NCBI RefSeq assembly: GCF_021018895.1
Contig: NC_079386.1
Location: forward strand, 13,915,552 to 13,979,551
Length of the DNA: 64,000 bases
Source: Seriola aureovittata
Taxonomy: Eukaryota; Chordata; Actinopteri; Carangiformes; Carangidae
Direction of reading: 5' to 3'
Both the position numbers and the translations under genes were made by a program. Below the pieces are notes generated by a model. The model made no database searches and was not told the origin of the DNA. It was given only the letters and a program-made list of their open reading frames with translations. The first letter of the stretch is position 1. Every line of letters begins with the position of its first letter. Shown piece by piece: positions 51,584-63,328 of the stretch.

Positions 51584-51771
51584 TGACAAAAAGAGGCAAA
51601 ATCTCTTATTCTTAAATCATGGTATAAGAGACAAAATAGCAGGAGGAGAAAGACTGACGTAATTGTATGCTACTTGCAGACGAGAAAAGATACTGTGTAA
51701 ATGAAGTCTTCAAAATTCACAACAAGCAGCAGTGCTGTGCTGATCATTTAACCATGACGCCAGACGTATGA
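49214..51771 (+). CDS. Candidate three-exon gene, 73-aa unknown protein
   Basis: I do not recognise this product. Exons 49214-49282, 51244-51304 and 51680-51771 join in phase (0, then 1) into 73 codons plus TGA. Each junction has GT-AG signals: GAG|gtaaat, tttcag|GTAAAA, ACAG|gtaatt and ttgcag|ACGAG. The second ATG at 49226 would give a start at MSITGDQ. The predicted protein has no signal peptide or membrane segment, a Ser/Thr-rich middle (SMTSKSPLMTSST) and a Cys/Lys-rich end (DEKRYCVNEVF, KQQCC). A CCAAT/GC-box promoter precedes it. No clear poly(A) signal follows before the next gene. It may instead be the 5' remnant of a larger gene or a non-coding transcript. Confidence 0.35.
49528..49558. 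repeat. (TA)n microsatellite
   Basis: A perfect TA run of about 15 units in the first intron of the candidate 73-aa gene, followed by a short GA run. Confidence 0.95.
51135..51175. other. Perfect 10-base inverted repeat (hairpin)
   Basis: GTACATTACC (51135-51144) and GGTAATGTAC (51166-51175) are exact reverse complements separated by 21 bases. The hairpin lies 70 bases before the second exon of the candidate 73-aa gene. It could be a small inverted-repeat transposon relic or a chance stem. Confidence 0.6.
51539..51581. repeat. (CA)n microsatellite
   Basis: A CA run of about 21 units between the second and third exons of the candidate 73-aa gene. Confidence 0.97.
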
Positions 51772-52033
51772 GAAGTAATGCATGGAGGCATTTTGGTTTC
51801 AACATCGTAGAACAAATATTTAAGGATAAAAGTAAGTGTGTATTCTGACTGTGTAAAATGCAACTATATTACAACAACAGAACATCCTGGTCACCTCGTC
51901 TTGTCTCTCAAATGAGGCTAATAGGCACATTAATTGTACAATGGAGTTAGGGTTCAGCAATGTGAGTTGTATTCAAATGAATTATGTCTCTGCTCTCACT
52001 GATTGGAACTTCAGTAACATCTGCGCTGTGTGC

Positions 52034-52097
52034 CACTTCCTGACCTTTCAAAGATGTGCTACATGCACCATCAAACCCATATAGAACTGTTTCCTGT
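52034..52097 (+). promoter_or_regulatory. Two ETS-type sites upstream of the SLAM-like gene
   Basis: CACTTCCTG (52034-52042) and a second TTTCCTGTT word (about 52091-52099) lie within 110 bases of the receptor ATG. ETS sites, bound by factors such as PU.1, are common in TATA-less promoters of blood-cell genes. No TATA box is visible. Confidence 0.3.
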
Positions 52098-52142
52098 TCA
52101 ACAATTTCATACACAGTTCATGCAACGTTACGTGGATTAAAA

Positions 52143-54308
52143 ATGTTTCTTCTTCTGAGTTGCTGGATTCTTGCAGGTAAGATTAATATTACATTCTGTT
52201 AATTAGTAGTCAATTTAATTTTGAAATTTGGCAAAATTATAAAGTTGCTCTTATGTTATTAGAAATGCAAATGAATCCCTTGTGCTCATACAGCATTATT
52301 AAAAGATTTTGCATATGTTTTCTAAGATTTAGAGATTTGCTTGCTACCATTTACCAACGTTTTACTGATTTTTGCTGCTACAAAACAAAAGAAAAAAATT
52401 TAATTTTATATCGACCTATCATACTTATCTCAGTATATCTTTTATCTAAAGTAGATGTTGTAAGGTGCAATAATGTATTTTACCACACTGTCTTTGGATC
52501 TGTCTTATCAGGAGTTATGGCAGAGGACCCAACAGTGACACATTATAAACTGAAAAACAGCTCGCTATGTCTACATGTTAGAAAACCACCGCCATATAAA
52601 CGTGGTGAATGGACTTTTGGTGGAAAAGTTATTGCCAGTGATGAAATCAACCCCAACTACACAGAAAAGGTGGTTTATAATCATGCCAACCTTTCATTGT
52701 GTCTAAAAGAGCTGACACACACAGACACTGGCATCTACCAAGTCAGCTTCCGGGACCCTGACTTTAATAGTGTATCAGAAAAACACAGAGTCATTGTTCA
52801 AGGTAGGTTCTACAGTAGATGGTACATTGTCTTAAGACTGGCTTGATCTGCTTTATATGTCCATACCTTTCTGATTTTATGATGCATTTATCTTAAGATT
52901 AGCCTTAATACGTGAATGAATAGGCATAATGAACATAAAAGAATCTGTCACTGTCACCCTGTCATATGCAAATATTTCTCACTGCAACTTCAAAACTGCT
53001 CAATAGTTTGGTTCACTAGTTTAGATGTTGCTCATAGTTAGGAGACTGTTCACTACGTACATTCTTTCAAAGTATAATCATTTTTTCATGTTTGCAACTG
53101 GTAGCCAGCAGAGGGTGCCATTGAATTATTTAATGCACCATTCATTTATCTGCTTTGCTGGGTGTTGCAGAAGCTGTTCCTAGACCTGTCATCTTAATGT
53201 CAGTGCTGCGCTCCAACCTGTCTGCTGGATTCTGCAGTATCACAGTCAACTGCTCCATCAATGATGACTGGTTGTGGTCTGTCTGTGATGTGGACAGTTG
53301 TACAACATCTCAGAAGTCATTCAGTAAAGTCAACATCACCATCTCCTCTGACAACAGAACTGTTGTCTGCAGCGGCAACAACCATGTTAGCACAAATAAT
53401 GTTTCTAAGAGCGTGGCAACAACGTGTAAGTATTGTATGTTGTTTTTAAATGTAGCCATATAGATTGTGTTTGTTGATTTACCACCCACTCAGTTATTGC
53501 AATGAAATACACAGAAATATTTTCACTCCCTTTTCATGTCTGAAAAGCATTATCTGCTAATAATGTATTTTTATGTCTTTCCAGGCTTCAGTAAATCTAA
53601 TCCTGAACAGAAAGAGACTTCACAACCACTTTATGTAATATTAGTATTTGTTGCAGTGTGTGTATTTGTCTGTGCATTGATTGCTTTTATGGCTAAGAGA
53701 CTTTCTTCAGAATATAATCACTGTCAGGTAAACTGCACTATTACTTTACTAAGCAATATTGATATTTGTTATATAACTTTATAAATAAATTTATAATAAA
53801 TTAGAACAATTTTTTGACAGGATTGTGTACTGCCTTTTTAATGTTCATTTTTACAAATGTGAAATGTAGTTTTCACTGTTTTTTAAAGACACTGAAAACA
53901 TATTTTATTGCTTATTTCCAGGGACAGACATCAACTGCTCAGTTAATACAAAGTCAGCCAACTGAGGAACAGCCACAACCTGAGCCTAGACTCTCTACCT
54001 CTTCCTCCAGTGAAGCTGAGGCCCCTTATGAAAACGTGGATGCCTCACAGCCCAGGCAGACCAGCAGTCCAAGAGAGGAAATGGGGTCCATGCCAAGTGA
54101 GAAAGCAGATACTGTCTACAGTTTTTTACAGGCAAAGAATGTGACTCCTTCTCTTGGCAAGAGTGACGGCAGTAAAGATATGAAAGGACACAAGATGATA
54201 GGAGAGGCATCAACTTCACAGTCTGTCATCGTGGATGAGGCAGAGCACCCGACACAAATTGACACAGTGTACAGTATGTTGCAAAAGTCAAAAAATCTGA
54301 AGTCATAG
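52143..54308 (+). CDS. SLAM/CD2-family receptor with two ITSM-like motifs
   Basis: This is a type I membrane receptor expected on immune cells. Exons 52143-52176, 52512-52802, 53171-53425, 53585-53727 and 53922-54308 join with phase 1 at the first three junctions and phase 0 at the last, into 369 codons plus TAG. Exon 1 and the start of exon 2 give a signal peptide (MFLLLSCWILAGVMA). Exon 2 codes a V-like domain with no standard disulfide pair but with DTGIYQVSF in strand F, as in the CD2/SLAM group. Exon 3 codes a C2-like domain with several cysteines (C130, C136, C147, C152, C175, plus C194 across the junction). A membrane segment follows at about 209-229 (VILVFVAVCVFVCALIAFM). The tail has PYENV at Y277, TVYSFL at Y307 and TVYSML at Y358; the last two fit the TxYxxL form of an ITSM that binds SAP-type SH2 proteins. 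The human orthologue cannot be named. Confidence 0.88.
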
Positions 54309-57300
54309 CACCACCTGCAGGTCAATCAAGATTTTCAGAAGAGATGAACATGACAAATGAAAGAAGCCTGCTATAAGGACATTCATTCAATATTTCCTTT
54401 TTTTTTTTTTTATTTTTTTACTGGAGGACAAATCTTTATAGTTTTGTTATTTGTGTAAAAATTACATGTATCTTCTTCAATAATACAATTTATTGGCCAA
54501 TTTTCTGTGCTGTGTGGATTAATCAAATGAACATGTGAATGAACAAAACATGTCACTATAACATCAGGCATTGTAGCATCCTGTGTTGTCAGTGACAGCA
54601 CCAGTAAGCTACAGACGGTCAACTGAAGTATGAGAGTTTATTCTTTACCAAAAATATTTTCATGCAATGCAAACCAAACATACAGCCTTAACAAAAACAG
54701 GAAGTGGAAAAGGTAGTATTTCATGTGAGTTTCAGAGATTCTGATATGACATGAGTACAAAGCAGTGAACCAGAACTTAATTGGGTCATTAGGATCTAAA
54801 ATGGGTCACTTTTTCCTTAAAACCCTATTAGGACTTAGTGAAAATGTTGTTGGGTGTTTCTGTTAGTGTCTATACAGACTAGATATGCAACTTTCATGGC
54901 TGATTCAGATAAAAAGCCTATTACACTGATCACTAAAGGGCTTAGATTTTAGCATCTTTATATGATTTGAAACGTTAAACATACTAAAGGATTCCTACAT
55001 TGTTCATGGGCCAACACACACAGAAGGATATACAGTGTGTACATGTAGAAAAGGAGCTATATGGTACTGCACTCACTCTAACTCTTCTTTCCATCTATCC
55101 TATCAACAAGTCAGCGTTGTACTAACTGTCCAAATGTTTAATTCTTTATCATTCCCTGCTTACATTCAGTCTCACTATTTTATGTTATTGCTTTTCTATG
55201 GAAGTGCTCTGATCAAATTGCAGTAGTAGTTAGTTGGATATATTGTTCATGATTCATTTTTCTGCCTAAACCCCGTTCTACTGTGTCATCCATGTCTTCT
55301 GGAAATGTTGCTGTAACTGTGCCCAAAGTACAATTCCTGGTATACAGTATATTTTTCCCCTTATTTTAATTAGTTTTTAGTCTAGATTTTATTTAACTCT
55401 ATTTTATTTGAAATAATTATAGCTTTTAAAATATATTTTACTGTATTTCATTGTCTTCACTCTGTTATGGTCTAAACTTTTTTGGTCTTATCAATCATCC
55501 TAATTGAAATCCTGTAAATGTTAGTCAGTGACACTTTTTAAGCATTTTTTTTTTTTTTATGAAAATGATCAACCGGCAGAATAGCATGCACTAATGAAAG
55601 TCACATCTATGTGTTTCAATCAATATACTTCCTAGACCCAAGCACAGTGTGCAGTTTTAAATGGAAGCCTTTTCCATAAATGACCACTAGGGGGACTCAA
55701 ATCATCAAATCTGAGACAAGGGCCCGATGACGTGTTATGTTATGAAAAAACTGAAACACTAATTACTTTCTGATCTTTTTCAATTTTAAACTAGTCATAT
55801 TTTATTTCATAGCTAAATTTGCCCATCCTCTGGCCAAGGGAGATGCAGTTTATCTTGACAGAAAACTTACAGCAGGCTGTTAGGAAACTAACACATTCAG
55901 AGTGAAACCAGAGGGGAACTGAATATCTATGCAGTGTCAAAATTAGACAGAGCCATCTACAAGTGTCAGTGTTAACAGGAATAATCACTACAGAAGTTTT
56001 GCAGAAGTTGGGCTTTTTATTTTTACATTTTTTTTTATGCTTTACTTTTGTAAAGTAGTGGTACAGTATAAGGTGGAAAGTTTTTCACACTTAGGTATGA
56101 GTAGTATCTGTAGCTGATTTCATCTTTGCTTGAGTGTAATAAAATAGTAAATTAGTTACATACATAAAATTATATATTTTTTTAATTTAACTCTAAGGAA
56201 GGGTGTAGGACTATTTGCTGCCCTGCCACTCCAAAACTCATATGAAGTGAAATCAATTTGGAATCGTATTATGAAGACTAAAATTTGTCATTTTGCTGCT
56301 ATACTGTTTTGACCATAGATAAAGACTGAATTTCTTTTTAAACAGTTTCATACTCAGAATTTCTGTAATGTTACAGGAATCATGAAAAAAAAGTTTCTGT
56401 TTCTATGCTAATGAGAACATACTAGTGAGAAAAGTGAAGTAGTATGTCATAAGAGTTTTCGCTTGCAGTGTCAAGTTCTGCAAACTCCTCATTTCTTGTG
56501 TCCTTGATCACTGCAGTGGTTGTTGGAGTTTCGTCTAATCAACACAGTACAATTGTTGTGTTGCTGGGAAGTGTTAAGGTTGAAATGTTTTCACGGATAA
56601 TGCTTGTTCAAAATCATAGATGAATTCTCCCTTATATTTTAAGATTTTGAATTTTTAATAAAACAGCTGTTTGTCAGTTTGCATGTAATGACAAATGTCT
56701 TTTTGGTGGATCCATGTTGTGACGGGTGTGCACCTCAGACTCCTTCACCGGTGTCACTATAGACTAAAAAATATGAAAGTTGGCTGAACATATACTTACC
56801 TCTTCTCCACTAAATTCTGATTGTGCTTCATGACAGATCGCTTCCCAGAACCCATTGAGTTGGCTCAAAAACATTACATGTACTTTATGTCAATTAAACC
56901 AAAAATGGTTGAGTGTTGCACTAAAGGAAAAAACCGTTACCTAAATGAAAAGTAGTTTCCTTCTTTATGCCAGCCACTGACATCTCAGACTCGGATCTGC
57001 ATTGTCGGACTTTGCTTAATCCTTGAGGTCCACTTCCTGGTTACAGCAAGTTCCAACAAACAACTTACTGTTTTGGGATCACATGCTTACCACTGCACCA
57101 ATGAACGGTAGTGGTGCATAGCAAAAATCAAGATGCTGAAGCTTTCCATATTGACAACCCACCTTTGAATGCTATTTAAGCTGATTACGAACACAATAAG
57201 AGACTGTTGTTTCAACAGGTGATACTCAGTGTGTATCACTGGATTAAAAACATGATTTTGACTTTATTTTCTCACTAACCTGTGAGTGCTTGTGTCAAAA

Positions 57301-59545
57301 ATGGGACAATATACTTTTTGACGAACATTAAGTAGTCGATATTGCTAGAATGACAAAAAAAAAAAATTCTTTGTTAGGCGTTAAGTTAAATGATTGTGAA
57401 TCATATATGGACGTTCCAGTAAATCAATGGACCTGCAAATGAGAAAACAAAATAAGAAACATGACATCAATACAAAATCTATCTGAATGTTTTCGATTAG
57501 AATAAGCTCAACTGTTCTTTCGGCTACAGGCTTATCTGTATCATCTCTTTACCGAAAACAAATGGCCGTCATTTGTACTTGGAGCTGCTGTACTAAAAAT
57601 GAGGAAATAGTCTGTCATTCAATGTGTACTATCAGCCAAGTGACATGTTTCACACCTAGCTGACCACATATACCAGATAGAGGTGAGAGGGTGTTAAAGA
57701 TGCAGAACAGGGTGGGAGCGTTTATGACAAATTTTCACATGCTCAACCTTCTGGCTTTGCTTGTTGTTTTGTAATTATATTTCAGATATTGACCATTAAC
57801 ATCTTTATGCCACCACTAGTTGCTGTTCAAAAAATTCAACAATTAAAAACACAATTTCAAACATAATGCTCAAATTGCTACATTTTCAGTTAATATGCAT
57901 TGCACTTGACTTAATTATCTACCACATGGCACATTCTGATTTGTATATTGTACTTCTTCATATCTGCTTGCAAATGCATTAGCTCTGAAATGTTTTGATG
58001 ACAATGTATAGTTGTTTTTATCACAGCAACACATCTTAATGTGTGAAGAGGAACCTTTTTTTTTTTTTCACATGTGCTCATGCGCAGGCACTTGGCTTGC
58101 TTATTCTTAGGCCTTTGTTGCTCAAGTTTCAAAGTTATTTTAAAAGAAGCATGGATGTATTTCAAACTACATTAATTCAAGTTACATACATTAATTGGAG
58201 CTTTTATCTAACAGCTATGTGTCCACTTAAGTATCCAAGTTATTGCTTTATTGTTCAGGATTCAGATTTGATGTCCTGCGCCCTGTCTTTAGGGTGATTT
58301 GATTTTAAAATTAATCATAGTCTGAGTCTGTATTATTTTGCAAGACATTGCTGAGTTTATTCTGGCCCCCACACAGTGGATGAGTCCGCCCATGATGCTT
58401 CTTAACCACACGACCACCAGGCAGCCTTAGCCTGTGAGTTTTAGCAGACTGTTAAAGTGTCATGGTAACTGTGGTTGTTGAATACCAACAAAAATGCTTT
58501 CAGTTTCTTATGTCTATTCTGTATGAGAAAAACAATTAAATTACAGCTATGAATAGCAGAACAGGCTAGCTGGTATATGGGAGAGTTAGTCATTTTCTGT
58601 GTTTAGGGTTTCGCAGGAAGATTGTGCAGAAACCAGAATACCACCTCAAACTGAGAAGATCTGCAGATACTACTCTGAAGGTATCGGGTATTTTTCATCA
58701 TTGTACTGCAGCTTAATTTTGTGATTTTAAGATGAAGACCTGGGGATATTTTCAGATAAAAATAGCATCTCAATGAGTGTGAGAATGTGTGATAAGTTGA
58801 TTTCAGTGAGTCTTTCTCTGGTCTTTTCTGTGGCCATTGCAGAGAACATTTGAAAGTGTTTTTCTTTAAAAACACGGCTTCGTGCAAATTTAAAGAACCT
58901 GTGATTTTCAGAACTTGTGGTGCACAGAATGGAAATGCACTGGTTCAAAAACACCTGCTAATAGTGCTGTTGGTTATAGTGTGATTCACTTCCACATTAC
59001 ACAATGTATGCCATATTTACTATTTCATTGTCACTGATGCTCTCTTGAGTCCTAAGGTTTTATATCATCACCACAAGTGTTATTGCTGAGTATTTGAGTA
59101 TTTCATCAGTAAATAAGTTTTGACATTTTATATCATACGTTATGGAAAGTGTTAAGCACAGACATACACAATGTACTGTGCGTACATGCAACACAATTCA
59201 TGACATAACAGGCGTTGTGGATGCAAAAGACACAAACATTTGCCAAAAAACAAGCTAATATATCTTTTCAATGGGCAGGAAGTGTAAACATGTCAACGTG
59301 TACTGTGGTCAAAGCCATGTTAGCTGTCTTCAGTTTTGTACAAAACGGAAGGAAGAACAGAGAGGCTATACTCAGAAGGAGAAGTCGAGAGAAAGTCTAA
59401 TCTCGTATTTGTATGAAATGTAACTTCTTCTTCCTACGTACGTCTCTTTCTCTCTCTCTCTTTTTGCTTGTTATTATTCATGTAAAGTAGAAACATTTCC
59501 CAGAAGCAGAGCAGCAGGGCGACGGTGTCAGTGCTGGATGTGAAG
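54309..59545. other. Interval between the receptor genes, no gene supported
   Basis: No splice-consistent coding exons were found. AT-rich sequence dominates. AATAAA words occur near 56137 and 56656, and variant AATACA/AATAAT words near 54480 could end the SLAM-like transcript. A GAGA/CT-rich stretch lies at 59448-59462. A short stretch at 55850-55985 has broken coding-like phrases but in-frame stops. Confidence 0.45.
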
Positions 59546-62500
59546 ATGGGGCACACTCTGCTCTGTGTGCTGTCCTTATTCTGTGAGTACATCAGTCATT
59601 TTCACAATCTGTGACTGTCAGAGGCAGATTCATGATTTTATCAAGGTGGTGGTTTTGTTGGCATGACCATGTGTGTTGATTATTCTTGGTTCAGAGTGGT
59701 GGACTAAATACATGACTGTACTAGTTATTTTGGACAAACATTTGTACAATGCATGCACAGTATATAGTCTAAGGTATTATGTTTATAGATTTAATATATT
59801 TCTAATTTTATTTCATGTGTTTCTTCTGAGTTTTGTTTTTTGAGTATTGCCTCACAAATGAGTTGATAAGCAAGAGCTGCCTCAGCTGAAAATCCCCCTG
59901 GTTCTTAAATGCTGTAGTTTATTATGGTTTTGACTGTTTGTCAGATTGATCACGTCTGATGAGGTTTCAATCTTTATTTTAGTGCTGAATACACTCTTCT
60001 ACGGAAAGGCTGAAGGTAACAAGTTCCTTCCTGTTTTTTCTCACTTATATAATATAATATTTTATATAGTATTTATCTCTGACTTATTACTGACAACGTC
60101 ACTCTTAATCATATCGTCTTTGTGTTGAGATTTCATCATGTATGTAACATTTTATTTCATAGATCAATGCAAATTCTTAAATGACTTTGATGACATTTGT
60201 GCTCAACAGTATGAAATTGCATATTTTTCAAAACAGTTCATGTTGTATTTATCTCTCCTGGTTGGTGTTGGATGCACGTTCATGTACGAGGTTGTCATGT
60301 TGTGCTGACCCTCAGGGCAGAGCCTGTTACCTTCATACCGATTTCATGCATTCATCTGGTCATCTTAACAGGGCAGAGTAGTGACCCAGCAGAGGGCACT
60401 GATGAGTCTGGTATGAAGACAGAATCAAGCCCAGTCAGAGTCTGTCACAGTGTCCTGCATGCAGTACAGATTATCTCACTGACTTCAGTTGTTGGCATGT
60501 GTGCTGACTGCCACACAGTTTCTTTTGGTATCACCTGTAGGAGCTGTCAAAGTCAGAAATGATCAAATATTGCAGATATAGATGTTTGACAAATGAAAGG
60601 CAAAACCAAGAGGAAAAGTCTCTCTATGACGTTGGGACAGTATGAGCCTCCAGAACAACTAAAACTTTGTGAGGATTTTCAATATGAAATGACCAGAAAC
60701 GTGGTTGTGAAATATCTAATTGACTGTGTCTGGGCAGTGTTGGAGGCTATGCATGTTGAAGGAGGGAGACCAAATGCTGTGCTGACCCTAATGTCAAACT
60801 GCATTTACTGAAGAGTCTGTTATTTTCATAGATAGAGTTTTTTCATGCATTAATCTGATCATGTCAACAGGGCAGCCTAATGAACAAGTGGACAGTGCAG
60901 ATAACTCTCAAGGCGGGAAAAGATCAAACAAAGCTACAGAAAAGTAAAACAGTCCTGCCTGAAGATTTTAATAACAAAGAGTCATATGATTCATTTTTAC
61001 ACAGAAAGTAATTATACTCTGTGTTTGAGTCGTGGCATGTTGTGCTGGCTGCTGTGTTACACTTCTGTGTGAGCTGATAAGCGTGGACGCAAAGGGACTG
61101 AATGGATGGAATCAGTTAACTTCAACAAAACATGATTTATGATTGAGACGTGTGTTGGTGAACACTCTGTTAATAACATTTTTTTTTTTTTCTAACTTAA
61201 ACAGATCCTGAACTGAAGGCCTCTCTGACAGCAGACAAGACAGTTATACCAGCAGGGGGCAGTGTGGCACTGACCTGCTCTGTGAACGGCTCTGCTGGTT
61301 TTACATATGAGTTCCTCAGAGTCATCTCAAACACTCATCAACTTCAGCGCTTTAAAGCTGGTGAATCAGACACAGAAAATATTTCCCAAGGAGGCGTTTA
61401 CAGATGCAGAGGATGGAGACCAGAGAGAAATTCTTTCACAGCTGAAAGTGATTCAGTCACCATTCAGGAAACTGGTGAGTTAACCGATTTTCCCTGGAGT
61501 AAAACAACATGGATTCTTTAAATCATAAAACAATACATGAAGTGTGGAGGAGATCAGTTACAGCCCTGATGAATAAATGACTTAGGCCCAGTACCTCTTT
61601 ATAAAATAAAGTTATAAAACAATTAGTAAAAACTTCATCAGGGCGTGAATATAATAGTTGTTGGACCCTTTAATTTGTTTACAAACACAATAGAGGAGTT
61701 GAGGGTCCTTTCTTAATGCTGTTCATATTTATTTATTAATATTTATAAACATCTGGAATTGGATAAAACATCTGACTTCTTCATGCAGTATTAGTAGACT
61801 TGACATTGAACATCACTCAGCTGCATGTTTAAGCAAACATTTTTTTATATTTTAAATTTATATTTTTCTTTTAATATTTGATATTTATTATCAAATTGTG
61901 TGAGTCAGTGATGGCAGATGAGCTGCTTTTTTCTCTTCTTCCTATTTGATTCTTTTGTCATTTCCCAGCATGAGAACAGACACCTCATTAAATTTGCTGT
62001 TGATTCTTTGTTCCTCAGTATATTGTCTGAAAACTTATTACACATTTTTATATATCTTTTCATGTTGAGTGTATTTATTTCTTTAATTGTATAAATAATT
62101 TAAAAAATATTTTTATACTATTTTTTTATCACCAATTTCACTGCTGTTTGTATATTTATTGCTTATCATTAATGATTATCATTACCATCTGAATTTGTGC
62201 TGAAAAGTATCAAGTTTTGTCTCTTGATTTTATACTTTTAGTTGTTTTCTGACTGTGTATTTCTGTCAACAGTTCCCGTTAGGGTCATACTGCAAACCTA
62301 CTGGTCTGTGATATACAGTGGTGAGAAGATCACTGTCAGATGTGAGATCCAGGGAGGTGGAGGCACTGGGTGGACGTATGAATGGAGAACACCCAGCTCA
62401 AACAATCCTCCATCACGCAGTGAATACACTATCAGCAGAGTTACTGAGTCTCACAGTGGAGACTACAGCTGTAGAGGTAGCAGAGACTATTACTTAACAG

Positions 62501-63328
62501 AGTGGAGTCGGGTCATGAGATTGACAGTATCATGTGAGTTGGACCGTTTTTCATTCATTCTGAAAATGTCATGTTTCTTAATGTTTTCATTGATGTAAAT
62601 TAAACAGGAAACATTTTCCCTCCAACAATAATGAAGTCTCTGAGCAACAGCTCAGTAACAAATAGTGTTTGTTGTTATTGTGAGAACAGAGGAAGTGAAG
62701 TGGAGCCATGATACAGTGAGCTGTTGAGATGTAATGATTGACAGAGAAATGCTCAGGGAAGAACAGAGAACTATGTGCTTTTCTTCCATGAAGTGAAGAA
62801 CAAATCACAGTGAGTCTGTGCTGAGCTCACCAACAGGACCTCAGCACCTGTATCACTTCCTGTATGGGAACCATGCCACTGATCACTGCACTAATACAAC
62901 ATGAACACTACCTAGTTAGTGAGTTATGTGGGAACTCCTGTGTTTCCTAAATCACTTATCAACCAATGAGAGTCATGTGATGTTTGTCACTTTCATGTGA
63001 TGGTAGTAGCTGTTTTATTCCACTCATTTAATTGCTTCTTTTGGTTCAATGTGAACAGCTGATAAACCCAAGGCCACACTGAGAGCAGACACAACAACCA
63101 TACCAGCAGGGGGCAGTGTGTCACTGACCTGCTCTGTGGATCGTTCTTACAGCTGGAAATACGTCTGGTTCAGACGAACCTCTGTCTCTTCTAAAGCTCA
63201 GACTGTAAGAGACACAGACCAACCAAACACAGTCATAACACAAGGAGGCGTCTACACGTGCAGTGGAAGGAGAGGACAACCAGAGTTCTTCACACAAGAA
63301 AGCAGTAAAGTCACCATTAAGGAAACTG
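59546..63328 (+). CDS. Fc-receptor-like immunoglobulin receptor (3' end off window)
   Basis: This is a type I receptor of the Fc-receptor/FCRL group, expected on leukocytes. Exons are 59546-59582 and 59983-60015 (split signal peptide MGHTLLCVLSLFLLNTLFYG, as in FCR/FCRL genes), an optional 39-base linker 60372-60410 (GQSSDPAEGTDES), then Ig domain exons 61205-61474, 62273-62533 and 63059-63328. All junctions are phase 1, so exons can be skipped or added without losing frame. Domain 1 (IPAGGSVALTCSVNG ... GGVYRCRG) and domain 3 (IPAGGSVSLTCSVDR ... GGVYTCSG) are close relatives of exactly 270 bases; domain 2 (GEKITVRCEIQ ... SHSGDYSCRG) is of a different Ig type. Domain 1 has Y-E-F where domain 3 has a Trp in strand C. 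Membrane and tail exons must lie right of the window. The exact orthologue is not assignable. Confidence 0.87.
60240..60410 (+). repeat. Duplicated linker-exon unit, copy A
   Basis: The unit ends with TGCATTCATCTGGTCATCTT, an acceptor and the exon GGCAGAGTAG... with donor G|gtatga. Copy B at 60740-60912 shares TGTGCTGACCCT, a CTGTTA/TTTTCAT-like stretch, CATGCATTAATCTGATCATG and CAACAG|GGCAG in the same order, so the region was tandemly duplicated about 500 bases apart. Confidence 0.6.
60740..60912 (+). repeat. Duplicated linker-exon unit, copy B with a lost donor
   Basis: The acceptor CAACAG at 60865-60870 is followed by an open frame GQPNEQVDSADNSQ. At the place where a phase-1 donor is needed the sequence reads CAAG|GCGGGA, not GT. 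The next GT (60944) would leave the wrong phase for the Ig exon. The copy is therefore probably a dead or rarely used exon. Confidence 0.45.

Noticed and set aside
51766..51831. A further 21-base exon after the third exon of the candidate 73-aa gene
   Set aside because: The intron would be only 45 bases with a poor pyrimidine tract, and reading on gives a stop two codons later.
55850..55985. Short coding-like phrases (FRVKPEGN, SMQCQ) between the receptor genes, possibly an Ig pseudoexon
   Set aside because: In-frame stops occur and no Ig signature or splice sites were clear, so a relic could not be supported.
58603..58954. Minus-strand frames of 75-94 aa
   Set aside because: No domain, no splice-compatible partners and no promoter were seen.
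60593..60811. 72-aa open frame inside the Fc-receptor-like gene
   Set aside because: It lies in an intron, overlaps the duplicated unit, has no recognisable domain and no splice role.
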